DNA of 46,328 bases from Spirochaetota bacterium. Its GTDB lineage: Bacteria; Spirochaetota; UBA4802; UBA5550. Positions within the stretch are counted from its first letter, which is position 1, and every line of letters starts with the position of its first letter. Shown one piece after another: positions 25,997 through 35,487 of the stretch. The notes below the pieces were generated by a model that did not search any database, had not been told where the DNA came from, and saw nothing but the letters and a program-made list of their open reading frames with translations. Location of the stretch: positions 1-46,328 of the forward strand of contig JAFGBT010000033.1 in NCBI GenBank assembly GCA_016933025.1, written 5' to 3'. The translations under genes were made by a program, and so were the position numbers.

Positions 25997-27163
25997 ATGC
26001 ACATACCAGATCACTACGAATTCCTGAATCACTCAAAGATAATCTCGGGGAAATGCGCGCTGGAAACCATCCCGGCCGAGCTGGGCGGCTACGACGCGCA
26101 GAAGCCGCTCGTCATAGCGCTCAAGAGCGTTGTCGAGCGTGGCCTGAAAAAGAAATTCATCAAGACCTTTTCCAACTCGATGGTCGTCCTGGGCGGCATT
26201 TACGACGAGGTTCGCGAATACGCCGGCATCTCGCTGGCACAGGACGCGGCGATTCTTTTCAAGGCGCGGGGCTGCGATTCAATCATCGCGCTTGGCTGCG
26301 GCCCGGCCGTCGACCTCGCCAAGGCGGTGAACGTCCTGGTGTCGGAAAAAATCGACAACCTGTCCGCTCATTACGAGGGGGCGGCGATTAAAGGCCCGCT
26401 GAAGCCCCTCATCGTAGTCACCGCGGGGCGCTCAAACGGCAGGGAGGCGGCCAACGCCCTGGTAGTGGACAACAGGGAACTGGTTTCCGACTTCCTCTGC
26501 CCGGATGTGTTCATCATAGACCCGCGCATGACGCCGGGCAGCTGCGGCGAATCCGTCGCCGAGTCGGGGGCGACGGCCATGGCCCAGGCCTTCGCGGTCC
26601 TCACGGACCGGGGCATCAACCCGATGACCGCGGCCGTGGCCCATCCCGCCATGAGCTATCTTGCCGAATATCTCGCGAAGGGCGTGAAGCGGCCGAAGAA
26701 CAGGCAAGCCAGCGTCGCCCTCGCGAACGCCTCGGTCATGGCATCGGCCGCCTACTCCAATTCCCGGCCCGGGATGGCGAACCTCCTTGCCGGGGAGCTT
26801 GCCGAGGCCACCGGCATTTCCGCCGGGCGCTTCGAGCGGATCATTCTTCCGTCGGTGATAGCCGCGATGCTGAAAAAGAAGGCCTGGATTGAGGACGATC
26901 TCTACCTCGCCGCCGCCGGCATTGACGGGTACGCCGCGACCCCGGCCGGAGAGAGGACGCAGCGGGGGCTTGAAGTCTCCCTGAATATCGTCGGCGGATT
27001 AAAGAAGGTCCTCCCGGTATCCCTCAGCGAGATGAAGGTCCAGAAGCACTTTTTGGAGAAGGCGGCAAAAGCCGCCGCGGCAAAGAGCGGGAAGCGTTTC
27101 ACCGAAGCGGAGTGCGCCTCGGTCCTCGCGCAGGCATGGGACGCAGCCGGCAAGGTCAAATAA
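25997..27163 (+). CDS. Fe-ADH-fold protein lacking metal ligands (probable pseudoenzyme)
   Basis: Of two ATGs, 25997 is better: GAGG lies 7 nt before it, and MHIPDHYEFL then aligns with MLLPSFYDFC of the intact paralogue at 27841. The 388-residue protein follows the iron-containing alcohol dehydrogenase fold (RGCDSIIALGCGPAVDLAKA, FIIDPRMTPG). The Fe ligands seen in the paralogue are gone: MDAMTH becomes ATAMAQ, VVHNLGH becomes MANLLAG, and HVPHG becomes GISAG. The dinucleotide GGGS loop is GCGP. It is thus probably catalytically dead as a metal ADH and may act as partner or regulator of the AOR or the intact ADH. The frame is uninterrupted and long, so it is under selection rather than decayed. 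Confidence 0.8.
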   Translation: MHIPDHYEFLNHSKIISGKCALETIPAELGGYDAQKPLVIALKSVVERGLKKKFIKTFSNSMVVLGGIYDEVREYAGISLAQDAAILFKARGCDSIIALGCGPAVDLAKAVNVLVSEKIDNLSAHYEGAAIKGPLKPLIVVTAGRSNGREAANALVVDNRELVSDFLCPDVFIIDPRMTPGSCGESVAESGATAMAQAFAVLTDRGINPMTAAVAHPAMSYLAEYLAKGVKRPKNRQASVALANASVMASAAYSNSRPGMANLLAGELAEATGISAGRFERIILPSVIAAMLKKKAWIEDDLYLAAAGIDGYAATPAGERTQRGLEVSLNIVGGLKKVLPVSLSEMKVQKHFLEKAAKAAAAKSGKRFTEAECASVLAQAWDAAGKVK

Positions 27164-27183
27164 ACAAGGAGAAGGAGTATACC

Positions 27184-27801
27184 ATGAATATAAACAAATA
27201 TCCGGAAATAGTCCCGGGGAGAAAGTTTTTAAAGGAATTCTATGTCGGCATAATGCTCTGGGTTGTGGGCAGGGCGTTGCAGGTAGCCGCGAAAGTGGAC
27301 AAGGAAGTGAAGGCGGAGCTCGCCAAACTTCCGAACAATTTCACCCTTCGCATGATGGTTGCGCCGGAAAAGGCGTTCCCACTCTTCTTTTACGCGAAGC
27401 TGCTCCCCTCGTTCGTGACGGACATAGGACTGCTGCCCTACGGCATCCAGATGTTTCTCCACAAGGACAAGGAGGGGAACATCAAGTACATCGGGGCCGA
27501 CCCGAAGGGGAAAAAGGCGGACCTGAGCGTCATTTTCACGAGCATTGAGGCAGCGTGGCTGGTCCTCTCGTTTCAGGAGTCGACCGCAACGGCATACATG
27601 CACGGCCGGTTCGTCGTGGAAGGCGATCTTCCCCACTCCCTGACATTCGTCCGGGCGCTCGATATCGTTGAAGTCTTCCTTCTTCCGAAGATCATCTCGG
27701 GCCTGGCCGTGAAGAGATACCCGAAGTGGTCGGAAATGTCGCTGATGCGGAAATTCTGGAAGCGGATCGTGATTTATATCCGCGCATTCACCATAGGATG
27801 A
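27184..27801 (+). CDS. SCP2-like (sterol-carrier-protein fold) protein
   Basis: The ATG at 27184 has AGGAG upstream, giving 205 residues. The C-terminal part (FVVEGDLPHSLTFVRALDIV, then EVFLLPKIIS) resembles SCP2 lipid-binding domains seen in anaerobes, and the N-terminus has amphipathic segments. No catalytic motif is visible. Placed between the two Fe-ADH-like genes, it may deliver a hydrophobic aldehyde, acid or alcohol to the AOR/ADH enzymes. The family assignment rests on short patterns and needs a profile search. Confidence 0.6.
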   Translation: MNINKYPEIVPGRKFLKEFYVGIMLWVVGRALQVAAKVDKEVKAELAKLPNNFTLRMMVAPEKAFPLFFYAKLLPSFVTDIGLLPYGIQMFLHKDKEGNIKYIGADPKGKKADLSVIFTSIEAAWLVLSFQESTATAYMHGRFVVEGDLPHSLTFVRALDIVEVFLLPKIISGLAVKRYPKWSEMSLMRKFWKRIVIYIRAFTIG

Positions 27802-27840
27802 CCCGTTGCGTTACTATACCAATAAGTGAGGAAAACCGCC

Positions 27841-29106
27841 ATGTTACTACCAAGCTTTTACGATTTCTGCTGCCGCGTGAAGACAATATCGGGCCACAAG
27901 GCCCTTGAAGCGATACCGGGGCTCCTTGCGGGCATGAACGCCCGCAGGCCGCTCATCGTGACCGATAAAGGGGTCGCGGCCGTCGGCCTTATCGGGATTG
28001 TGAAAAAAGCCCTGGGGAGCAAGCTTAAAATTGGCGCCATATACGACAACGTGCCGGTCGATTCCGATTACAAGGTCGTGGACGACGCCGCCAAGGTCTA
28101 CAAGAAAAAGGGCTGTGATTCGATCATCTCGATCGGCGGCGGGTCCGTCATTGACACGGCAAAAGGCATTAACATCGTCGCGTCCCTCGGCAGCGACACG
28201 CTCCTCGATTACCAGGGCTTCGGCGCGGTAAATAGAAAGCTGAATCCCCATGTCGTCATTCCGACCACCGCCGGCACGGGCTCCGAAATGACCCTGGTTG
28301 CGGTCATAGCCGATCCGGACCGGAAGATCAAGATGCTGTTCGTCTCTTATTTCATCCTCCCGGATATAGCCGTGCTTGACCCGCGCATGACGAAGACCCT
28401 CCCCGGCTTCCTCACCGCGGCCACGGCCATGGACGCAATGACCCACGCGTGCGAGGCGTATTTCTGCCTGGAAAAGAACCCGATGAGCGACGGGCATGCC
28501 TATCGGGCGATCAAGCTCATCAGCGATAACTTATTAAAAGTGGTGAAAAACCCGGGCGACATGAAGGGAAGGCTCGCGCTGGCCAACGCCTCGGCGCTGG
28601 CGGGCGTCGCCTTTTCAAACTCGATGGTCGGCGTGGTCCACAACCTCGGGCACACCATCGGAGCGCTCTGCCACGTGCCCCACGGCAACGCGATGAGCAT
28701 ACTCCTTCCCTATGGGATGGAGTATAACCTGCACAAGTCCGGTGATATCATCGGCGAGATCCTTCTTCCGCTGGGCGGGGCCGAAATATACGCCTCCACG
28801 CCGAAAAAGAAGAGGGCGGAAAAGGTCGTCGAGCTTATACGGAAGATGAACCAGGACCTCCACGACGCCACCGGCGGGAGGCACCCGCGGTTCCTGAAAG
28901 AGATCACGGACCGGAACGGCAAGCAGATCGTCCCGCATTCAATGCTCCCCACCATAGCGGACTGCATGATGCTCGACGGCGCCCGAATGTCCAATCCGGA
29001 GGAGGTCCTTCCGGCGGACGCCATTCTGATACTCGAGCACGCATGGGAGGGAACGCCGCTTAATCGCAAGAAGATAAACAAGGGCGGGAAGAAGGTGAAG
29101 TATTAA
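27841..29106 (+). CDS. Iron-containing alcohol dehydrogenase
   Basis: The ATG at 27841 gives 421 residues; GAGG lies upstream and a GTG at 27826 is the alternative. NAD(P)-binding GCDSIISIGGGSVIDTAKG and the PTTAGTGSEMT loop are intact. So are the metal ligands: Asp and His in AMDAMTHACEAY, His in VVHNLGHTIG and His in HVPHGNAMS. It reduces an aldehyde to an alcohol or the reverse. As the last gene of the AOR cluster it probably handles the aldehyde formed by AOR. A very strong terminator follows. Confidence 0.9.
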   Translation: MLLPSFYDFCCRVKTISGHKALEAIPGLLAGMNARRPLIVTDKGVAAVGLIGIVKKALGSKLKIGAIYDNVPVDSDYKVVDDAAKVYKKKGCDSIISIGGGSVIDTAKGINIVASLGSDTLLDYQGFGAVNRKLNPHVVIPTTAGTGSEMTLVAVIADPDRKIKMLFVSYFILPDIAVLDPRMTKTLPGFLTAATAMDAMTHACEAYFCLEKNPMSDGHAYRAIKLISDNLLKVVKNPGDMKGRLALANASALAGVAFSNSMVGVVHNLGHTIGALCHVPHGNAMSILLPYGMEYNLHKSGDIIGEILLPLGGAEIYASTPKKKRAEKVVELIRKMNQDLHDATGGRHPRFLKEITDRNGKQIVPHSMLPTIADCMMLDGARMSNPEEVLPADAILILEHAWEGTPLNRKKINKGGKKVKY

Positions 29107-29112
29107 TATATC

Positions 29113-29150
29113 ATAAAGAAGGCGAGGTTGTGCAACCTCGCCTTCTTTAT
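29113..29150. terminator. Strong bidirectional terminator
   Basis: ATAAAGAAGGCGAGGTTG (29113-29130) is perfectly complementary to CAACCTCGCCTTCTTTAT (29133-29150). The hairpin ends the AOR cluster on the plus strand and can serve plsB from the other side. A second partial copy of the right arm (AACCCCGCCTTCTTTAT) follows at about 29157-29173. Confidence 0.9.
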
Positions 29151-29175
29151 CATCGCAACCCCGCCTTCTTTATTT

Positions 29176-31767
29176 TCACAATTTCTGCAGCGGTCTCAGG
29201 TACCGTTCTATCCTGTTCTTGACCTCGATTACCTTCTGCTCGTCCTTCACCACCAGGTCCACCTGTTTCTTCCCCGCGGGGACCGCTTCGATGGCCATTA
29301 TCCTGCCCAGCTTGGTGATGGCGTTTTCGTAATTCGGCATAGACAGGGATTCGGTGAGCTTCACCTCAGACAGGTGGAAGAGCTTGATGCCGTTCTTTCT
29401 CACCTCGTACATCAGATCCTTGCGGCTTGAACGCTTCTTGACCTGATACACGCTGTCGCACACGATCAGGTACGATTCCAGGAAGTCCTGCACGGCCTTG
29501 GCGAAGAGGACGAGTTCGTCGCGTTTTTCATCCGCGACATGGTACCGTCCTTCCCGGTGGGCGACAGTGCCTCGTTCGGTCAGGAAGGCGAGCGCCTTCG
29601 CTATGGAGCCGGCGCTGTCGTACAGGGATTCGTGGTAGACGAACTCCTCGGAGAGCAGGTCCATCATGTCCGCGAAGACGTCACCGATCCGGTGTCCCTC
29701 CAGACCCTCGTCGCCGCCCAGGACGAGAAGGGCCGTTGAAACGAAGGACACGGGGAGAAAGTAATGGACGATGCTGTTCTTGTAGAAATTGATCCGCGAC
29801 CGCTCGTTCTCGCTCAGGGTATAGAGCCCTTCTATGAGCTCGCCCGTCCCCCTGCCGACGCCGGCGATCGGCTCGCCCACGATGCCGTCCTGAAAATACG
29901 AATCCAGGACGTAATCGATGATCTCGTCGATATTGGAGGCCTGGGCGAGATGATCGCTCATCCGCACGCCGCTGAATTTAAGGTAATCGAGGAGGATGTT
30001 GATCCTCTTCTTCAATATATCCCTGGTAAAGCCCTTTGCCGACGACAGCAGCATTGATGAGGACGCGACCGAGAAGGGGGTCGCCATGATAATATCGCCG
30101 ATCCGCCTGATAATGTGGTTTCCCAGCGAGACCGTCAGGTCTTCCCCCTCCTTCAGGCCCTCCCTGAATTCGGTGAAGCTGAACGGTTCGTTGAAGGAGA
30201 GGTAAACCTTGCCGTACTTGCGCTTCAGGAACTTTCTGCTCTTCACGAAATTCGAGGTGGACTCCGATTCCTTTTCCTTTCCCTTCAGCTCCATGTGATA
30301 GGTCGACTCCTCAAGGATCCGGTCGTAACCGATAGTTATCGGTACGAAAATCATGTCCCGCGCGTAGCCTTCGTCGATGGCCTCGATGAGATAGCTTATA
30401 ATCCCCATCTTGGGAAGGGCGAGCTTGCCGGTCCTCGTGCGCGTTCCCTCGATGAAAACCTCGATGCTGTAACCCTCTCCAATGAGGGTCTTGATATACT
30501 GCCTGAAGATCGTTGGATAGAGGTTGAGCCCCCGGAAGGAGCGGCGCATGAAAAAGGCTCCTGACTTGCGAAAGACGGGTCCCATCGGAAAAAACGTCAG
30601 GTTGGCGCCAGCCACGATATGCGGCGGGATGATCTTATTCTCGTAAAAAATGCTCGATATGATCAGGTAATCCATATGGCTCTTGTGGCTCGGCACGAGG
30701 ATGAGGGGGGCTCGCTGTGCCGCCTCCCTGACCCGCTTCAGGTCGTCTATATTGAAATTAATTCCGTCAAAAATCTTGGTGAACATGTACTGCACGGCCT
30801 TGTTGAACCACTTGATCACCAGAATCGAAAAATCTGCGGCTATCTCCTTGAAGTAGCGATAGGCCTTCTTCCTCAACTTCTTCTCTGACTGACGCTCGGA
30901 CTCGACGAGGCTGTTGATCTCGTCCAGCACGTTTTTGTTGTACAGCACGCGCTCCATCATTTCCTGCTGGGACTTGAGCGTCGGACCCAGCACGGTCCGC
31001 TTCTCGTTATTGTAGATCTCGAGGAGCCTGGCCCGGATGCTCCGCGCGATCTGCTTCGGGTCGTCGGCTGGCGAATTTTCTATCTCCTCCCGGATGTTCA
31101 GGGGCTCTGAAATACGTATAAAGGCGGGGGTAGAGCTCTTGGCCACGGTGAAGAGCCCGGAAAAAAAGCCGCGGTCACCGGTCGCCCTCGAAGTGACGAG
31201 CGAACCGGTGCGCTCAGGATTCTGGTTCCAGAACAGGAGCTGGGGGAAGAGATATATCGGCTCATCGACGAGCTTCTGCGCCTCGACAAGATACTCGAGC
31301 GTGTCGGACTTTATCTCGATGTACCTCTGGATAAACTGCTTCCGGGATAAAAGCGAGAGCACGACGGCCCTGTTGTCCCTCATGCAGTCTACGAGGTACT
31401 CGGAATCCGAGACCTTTTCGAACTTCCTCCGGCCCGTAATCCTGCGATAGATCATGGAGACGGCGCCTGATATATTGGCGATCATCTGGAGAATGTTCGG
31501 GGTAAAATCGAGCGCGAGCTCGGGCGACCTGAAGCCATGCCGCTTTAAAAGGTTCACCAGGACCATGAGCGGGGTATTGGCGCTCTGGTATGAAACATAG
31601 ACCGCCCGTCCCCTGGACTGGTATTCCTTGAGGGTCTGGAGGCTCTCGCTGTCGAAGTCTATGGTTCTGAAGAAGAGGCCGGCGATCTTCCCCATAAGGG
31701 AGTTGGCCCCGGTCTCCACCATGGCGTTCTTGATATACAGTGATTTCTCTATCCCGGTTCTGTCCAT
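29176..31767 (-). CDS. plsB: Glycerol-3-phosphate O-acyltransferase (PlsB-type)
   Basis: The ATG at 31767 gives 863 residues; a GTG two codons earlier is possible. The acyltransferase blocks lie in the middle: SHKSHMDYLI (HX4D), GAFFMRRSFRG, FIEGTRTRTGKL and FVPITIGYDRI, in the order and spacing of PlsB and DHAPAT-like enzymes. The N-terminal 330 residues look like a second, motif-poor acyltransferase-like or regulatory half. The reaction is acylation of sn-glycerol 3-phosphate, the first step of phospholipid synthesis. It follows a STAS gene by 13 nt on the same strand, so lipid synthesis may be tied to a partner-switch signal. Confidence 0.87.
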   Translation of the reverse strand: MDRTGIEKSLYIKNAMVETGANSLMGKIAGLFFRTIDFDSESLQTLKEYQSRGRAVYVSYQSANTPLMVLVNLLKRHGFRSPELALDFTPNILQMIANISGAVSMIYRRITGRRKFEKVSDSEYLVDCMRDNRAVVLSLLSRKQFIQRYIEIKSDTLEYLVEAQKLVDEPIYLFPQLLFWNQNPERTGSLVTSRATGDRGFFSGLFTVAKSSTPAFIRISEPLNIREEIENSPADDPKQIARSIRARLLEIYNNEKRTVLGPTLKSQQEMMERVLYNKNVLDEINSLVESERQSEKKLRKKAYRYFKEIAADFSILVIKWFNKAVQYMFTKIFDGINFNIDDLKRVREAAQRAPLILVPSHKSHMDYLIISSIFYENKIIPPHIVAGANLTFFPMGPVFRKSGAFFMRRSFRGLNLYPTIFRQYIKTLIGEGYSIEVFIEGTRTRTGKLALPKMGIISYLIEAIDEGYARDMIFVPITIGYDRILEESTYHMELKGKEKESESTSNFVKSRKFLKRKYGKVYLSFNEPFSFTEFREGLKEGEDLTVSLGNHIIRRIGDIIMATPFSVASSSMLLSSAKGFTRDILKKRINILLDYLKFSGVRMSDHLAQASNIDEIIDYVLDSYFQDGIVGEPIAGVGRGTGELIEGLYTLSENERSRINFYKNSIVHYFLPVSFVSTALLVLGGDEGLEGHRIGDVFADMMDLLSEEFVYHESLYDSAGSIAKALAFLTERGTVAHREGRYHVADEKRDELVLFAKAVQDFLESYLIVCDSVYQVKKRSSRKDLMYEVRKNGIKLFHLSEVKLTESLSMPNYENAITKLGRIMAIEAVPAGKKQVDLVVKDEQKVIEVKNRIERYLRPLQKL

Positions 31768-31780
31768 GAGCACCCGCCCG

Positions 31781-32110
31781 TTACAACTGGTCTTCGCTGT
31801 CTATTACATTGAAAAACTGGTCCACACCCACCATGTCCAGCAGTGATTTCACCCGCTGCGAGGGGCTTATCAGAACAAGCTCCAGCTCCCTGTCGAGGAG
31901 GCAGTCCTTCAACTTGACCAGGTCTCCCAGACCGGAGCTGGTTAAAAACGACTTCCTCGACATGTTAAACGCAATCTTTTTCGCCGAAGGCCCGCAGAGT
32001 TTAATCAGATCGCTGGTAAACTCATCTATATCAATACCCGATAGCCTTCCCTCCCCCTCTGGCAGGTCGACGATAAGAACATCGTGAATGAAATGATGGT
32101 CGATATTCAT
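31781..32110 (-). CDS. STAS-domain anti-sigma-factor antagonist
   Basis: The 109-residue protein has the SpoIIAA/RsbV-like core: a beta strand and LTSSGLGDLV, with the phosphorylatable Ser at residue 58 or 59, then LISPSQRVKSLLDMVGVDQF. An AGAGG ribosome-binding site precedes ATG 32110. Such proteins bind an RsbW-like anti-sigma kinase when unphosphorylated. A HATPase gene of that class lies nearby at 32676 on the other strand. It is the first gene before plsB. Confidence 0.84.
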   Translation of the reverse strand: MNIDHHFIHDVLIVDLPEGEGRLSGIDIDEFTSDLIKLCGPSAKKIAFNMSRKSFLTSSGLGDLVKLKDCLLDRELELVLISPSQRVKSLLDMVGVDQFFNVIDSEDQL

Positions 32111-32492
32111 TTCCCACCTCTTAGTAACCGGGAAACCCGGCCTGTTACGATATTATTCTGAAACCGCCGAACGAGCGGGCGCATGTGCCGGACGGGCACG
32201 CGTCTGAAATGGAACGCGGAATTATGATTTTTTTCGAGATGTCCATATAATCAAAATGCCCAAAATCGGGCATATATTGAACTTTATAAAATGACATCTC
32301 CCCCTGCAACTATTTTTTTACCCGGGCGGTCCCCGCGCCAATAATACGGCCGTCCGGTTTTCTGACATTACCCGCGCTCTATACAATTTAGTATACACAG
32401 TTTTAAGGATCTAAACCCGGTTTTTTGAAAAAATTAATTGCAAATATCCTTATATTATACATACATTGACTACAAGTCTGTATTAAGACTGA
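32111..32492. other. Intergenic region between STAS gene and tRNA
   Basis: No coding region is recognised. The half next to the tRNA is AT-rich and must hold its promoter; candidate TTGAAA (32425) and TATATT (32451) boxes are not at ideal spacing. AGTCT and AGACT form a small inverted repeat just before the tRNA. Confidence 0.5.
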
Positions 32493-32567
32493 CGGGATGT
32501 AGCGCAGCCCGGTTAGCGCGCTTCGTTCGGGACGAAGAAGTCGGGAGTTCAAATCTCCCCATCCCGA
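32493..32567 (+). tRNA. tRNA-Pro (anticodon CGG)
   Basis: The acceptor stem CGGGATG pairs with CATCCCG, with discriminator A at 32567. The anticodon arm CTTCG-TTCGGGA-CGAAG puts CGG at the anticodon, reading CCG. The T arm is GGGAG-TTCAAAT-CTCCC. The D arm AGCGCAGCCCGGTTAGCGC is standard for tRNA-Pro. The 3' CCA is not encoded. Confidence 0.93.
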
Positions 32568-32675
32568 AGTAAAAAACCGAAAAACAGAACTGCTGTGCTG
32601 AGCCTTCTGTTTGAAGCGGAACGCCCGATACATGTAACTCGTGGCCAGAGGAGCTGATCATAACAACGATACTAT

Positions 32676-33098
32676 ATGGTACAGCAGCAAAAAACCCACA
32701 TACTCAACGAATCTTTTCCATCTGAACAGGGCAAACGAAAGGAAATCCTCGATTTTCTCTGTGAAAAGATTTCCGCGAGCAGTCCCGACATGGCAATTTC
32801 CATCGAAGACCTCTACCTCTCGCTGGACGAAGCCATCACGAATGCCATGGAACACGGCAACGGGTGGAACCCCAAAAAGAAGGTCACTGTCACGGCGGAC
32901 ATCGCCGGGAGGGACCTCCTTATCTCGATCGCCGACGAAGGAAAGGGATTCGACACCAGGGACATCAGAGCAAACCTGCATAACCGCGATATCCTCAGCA
33001 CGCGGGGGCGCGGAATTTATATCATCAGCCAGTTCTGCGATATCTCCTGGAACAGCAGGGGAAACCAGATCAACCTCCGGGTAAAACGCCGGACATAA
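32676..33098 (+). CDS. RsbW-like ATP-binding protein (anti-sigma kinase type)
   Basis: The 140-residue protein has a GHKL/HATPase fold: N box LDEAITNAMEHGN, G1 box DEGKGFD and G2 box RGRGIYII. This layout, without receiver or membrane parts, is that of serine-kinase anti-sigma factors that phosphorylate STAS antagonists. The STAS proteins at 31781 and 35488 are candidate partners. The ATG has no close ribosome-binding site; a GAGGAG is some 26 nt upstream. A membrane protein follows after 12 nt. Confidence 0.83.
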   Translation: MVQQQKTHILNESFPSEQGKRKEILDFLCEKISASSPDMAISIEDLYLSLDEAITNAMEHGNGWNPKKKVTVTADIAGRDLLISIADEGKGFDTRDIRANLHNRDILSTRGRGIYIISQFCDISWNSRGNQINLRVKRRT

Positions 33099-33110
33099 GA
33101 GACACGGGAC

Positions 33111-33812
33111 ATGCCGAAGCACGCGGAAACGGGAGCAACCCTGATATGCGCGCTCGCAGTTTTCCGGATTGTAGAGCGCAGCGCGTCAGCCCGGGAGTCG
33201 CTTCCCGCCGGCCTTGGCGGCATGGCCGAATCGTTCAAGGAAATCGCGGATGTGCTGGCGGGAATCAACACCTTCATTTCAGGCGTATCGTTCATATCGG
33301 ATACGATAGGATTCTCCACCATCATCCTCTTCATCGCGGTACTGGTGCTATCGGCCGGTTATTCAGCCGCGGGCGTCCCCCGCGGAAAGGCGTCATTCCT
33401 CGCGGCGCTCGTCACCGCCGACGCCCTCTGGGCCGTCTGGAAATCAAGCTTCGGGACGGCCCCGGCCGATTACCTCCCCGCCATGGCCAAATCGAGCTGT
33501 ATTGTCCTCGCGCCCATGGCCGCGGCTGCCGTTCTGAAGCGGGTCTGGCCCTGCATTGCGCCGCGCATACGACGCGCAGCGGGCCGCCTCTTCCGGAGGG
33601 GCCGTTCCCTGCGCAGAGAGGAATTTCTCGATATCTATAAAAAGTACGAGTCGCACAGTGCCAGGCTTAGATGGGCAGTCATGGCGGACATCCTCGCCGC
33701 GGGCGACGGCGACCGCGTGGACCTTTCGCCCGAAACACGCATGAACATCAACGCGCTCAAGCGGACGCTCTCGGATATGGACCGTGGCGGAGGCAGAAAT
33801 ACGCGCGAGTGA
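33111..33812 (+). CDS. Membrane protein of unknown function
   Basis: I do not recognise a family in these 233 residues. There are hydrophobic stretches at about residues 60-85 (TIGFSTIILFIAVLVLSAGY) and two more up to about 145. A basic C-terminal part of about 85 residues follows (RRAAGRLFRRGRSLRREEF, predicted cytoplasmic helix). It lies 12 nt after the RsbW-like gene and 24 nt before a chemoreceptor, so it may be part of the signalling group. Confidence 0.7.
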   Translation: MPKHAETGATLICALAVFRIVERSASARESLPAGLGGMAESFKEIADVLAGINTFISGVSFISDTIGFSTIILFIAVLVLSAGYSAAGVPRGKASFLAALVTADALWAVWKSSFGTAPADYLPAMAKSSCIVLAPMAAAAVLKRVWPCIAPRIRRAAGRLFRRGRSLRREEFLDIYKKYESHSARLRWAVMADILAAGDGDRVDLSPETRMNINALKRTLSDMDRGGGRNTRE

Positions 33813-33836
33813 ATAATTCTCCAGGGGGTTTAGGGA

Positions 33837-35393
33837 ATGAGTTCTCTTCAGACAGAAATATTAATCAACAAAACACGCTACGTATTTACCGCGATGTTCA
33901 TCCTCGTCGGCTTTTCGTCATTCATGCAAAAATCGGCCCCACCCACCTGGGGCGGCATCTTCGGGACAAGCGCCGTATTCCTTCTTCTCGCAATCGTGAA
34001 CCAGTTCTTCATCATGAACAAAAATGTCTCGACCCCCCTTATATACGTTTCAGTGACAATCGAGATTTCCCTGGTCTTCATATTGAAGTTCGTGATGCAC
34101 TTCGACGAGCAGGTCGGGTACGGCATGAGCATCAAGGAGCCCGCCACCTTCTGCGTCTATTTCCTCTTCATCGCGCTGTCGGGACTCCGGTTCAACAAGC
34201 GCCTCAACATTTACATGGGCGCTTACGCGATATTCACCTACTGCCTCCTGATGGCGCTGGCAGTTTTCGACGGGGGCATGGTATTTGCGTCAGACCCCGC
34301 CAAGATATTTGACAAAGGAACCGTCCGTCTGGCAAGCGAAGTCCCGAAGCTTCTGTTCCTGGGCGCATTCGTCTTCTTCCTGTCAAAGATGGCCGACTTC
34401 ACCACGGGCCAGATGAACCAGATCGAGGAGGCGAAGGTAGAGGCCAGCAACAGCCTCCACGGCCTGAAGAGCGTGCTGGCGACCGTGGCGCAGACCGCAC
34501 AGGAGCTGATGGCCAGGAGCGGCGAGCTCACGGAATCGTCCGGCAGGATCGACTCCGTGCTCAACGAGCACGGCGGCCTGATGCGCGAGGTGGAGACCAT
34601 CATGAAGGAATTCACCGCGAGCATCGAGGACGTGCGCAGCAAGTCGAGCTTCCAGTACAAGACCGTGGAGGACAACTTCCAGAAGATAAAGGAAATATCC
34701 ACGCTCATGGAAAAGATAAACGCCGACAGCTCGTCCCAGCGGGAAAAGGCGGACAACGCCCTCAGGCTCGCGGACATGAACGAGCAGAACATCAGGCGGA
34801 CCATCGCGGCCATCACCGACATGAAGGAGAACTCGAAGAAAATCGAGGAGATATCGAAGACCATCAGCGAGATCGCCGACAAGACCAACCTCCTCTCCCT
34901 CAACGCCGCCATCGAATCCGCCCGCGCGGGCGAGCACGGCAGGGGATTCGCGGTCGTCGCGGACGAGATCTCGAAGCTGGCGACCATGAGCATCGACTCG
35001 TCCAAGGAGATCGCCACCATCATCAAGAACACGGTGAGCAACATAGAGAATTCATCTTCGATGATCAGCACGCTGGCGGGGAACCTGGGCCAGATAATAT
35101 CATTCGTGAAGGAAAACTCAAAATTCATGTCCACCCTGAACGACGCGACGGTCAACGAGCTCAACGAAACCAGGGTCCTCTATTCCTCCTCGGTAGACGT
35201 GGACAACGCGGCCAAGGGGATGTTCGAACAGACGGACCGGCAGACCGCGTTCGTCCGAAAAATCGAGGAGTGGTCGAGAAACATGAGCAGTCTGGGGAGC
35301 GTCGTCTCCACCAGCATGCGCGACCTCCAGTCCCTCTCACTGCGTTTGAAAGAGCGGTCAGACGAGATGAAAAGCATCCTCGAGCAGAAGTAA
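33837..35393 (+). CDS. Methyl-accepting chemotaxis protein with six-TM sensor
   Basis: The 518-residue protein starts with about six hydrophobic helices (up to about residue 185) and no large periplasmic domain. A coiled coil follows, then the conserved signalling hairpin [20 protein letters not shown] and [20 protein letters not shown], the CheW/CheA contact tip. Six-TM input modules without a sensor loop may sense membrane state or act through an embedded ligand. AGGG precedes the ATG. It is flanked by anti-sigma and STAS genes, so it may feed a dedicated pathway rather than only chemotaxis. Confidence 0.88.
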   Translation: MSSLQTEILINKTRYVFTAMFILVGFSSFMQKSAPPTWGGIFGTSAVFLLLAIVNQFFIMNKNVSTPLIYVSVTIEISLVFILKFVMHFDEQVGYGMSIKEPATFCVYFLFIALSGLRFNKRLNIYMGAYAIFTYCLLMALAVFDGGMVFASDPAKIFDKGTVRLASEVPKLLFLGAFVFFLSKMADFTTGQMNQIEEAKVEASNSLHGLKSVLATVAQTAQELMARSGELTESSGRIDSVLNEHGGLMREVETIMKEFTASIEDVRSKSSFQYKTVEDNFQKIKEISTLMEKINADSSSQREKADNALRLADMNEQNIRRTIAAITDMKENSKKIEEISKTISEIADKTNLLSLNAAIESARAGEHGRGFAVVADEISKLATMSIDSSKEIATIIKNTVSNIENSSSMISTLAGNLGQIISFVKENSKFMSTLNDATVNELNETRVLYSSSVDVDNAAKGMFEQTDRQTAFVRKIEEWSRNMSSLGSVVSTSMRDLQSLSLRLKERSDEMKSILEQK

Positions 35394-35487
35394 AAAAGGG
35401 AGCGGAAAAGCCGCAACTAGTTATTGACAACCGCCCCCCACGGTGAAACAATTGTACCGGACACGGAAGCGGAGGGGATTTGGGGCA

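Noticed and set aside
32403..32633. Minus-strand frame across the tRNA
   Set aside because: It runs through a tRNA-Pro that folds perfectly, and its peptide has no recognisable feature.
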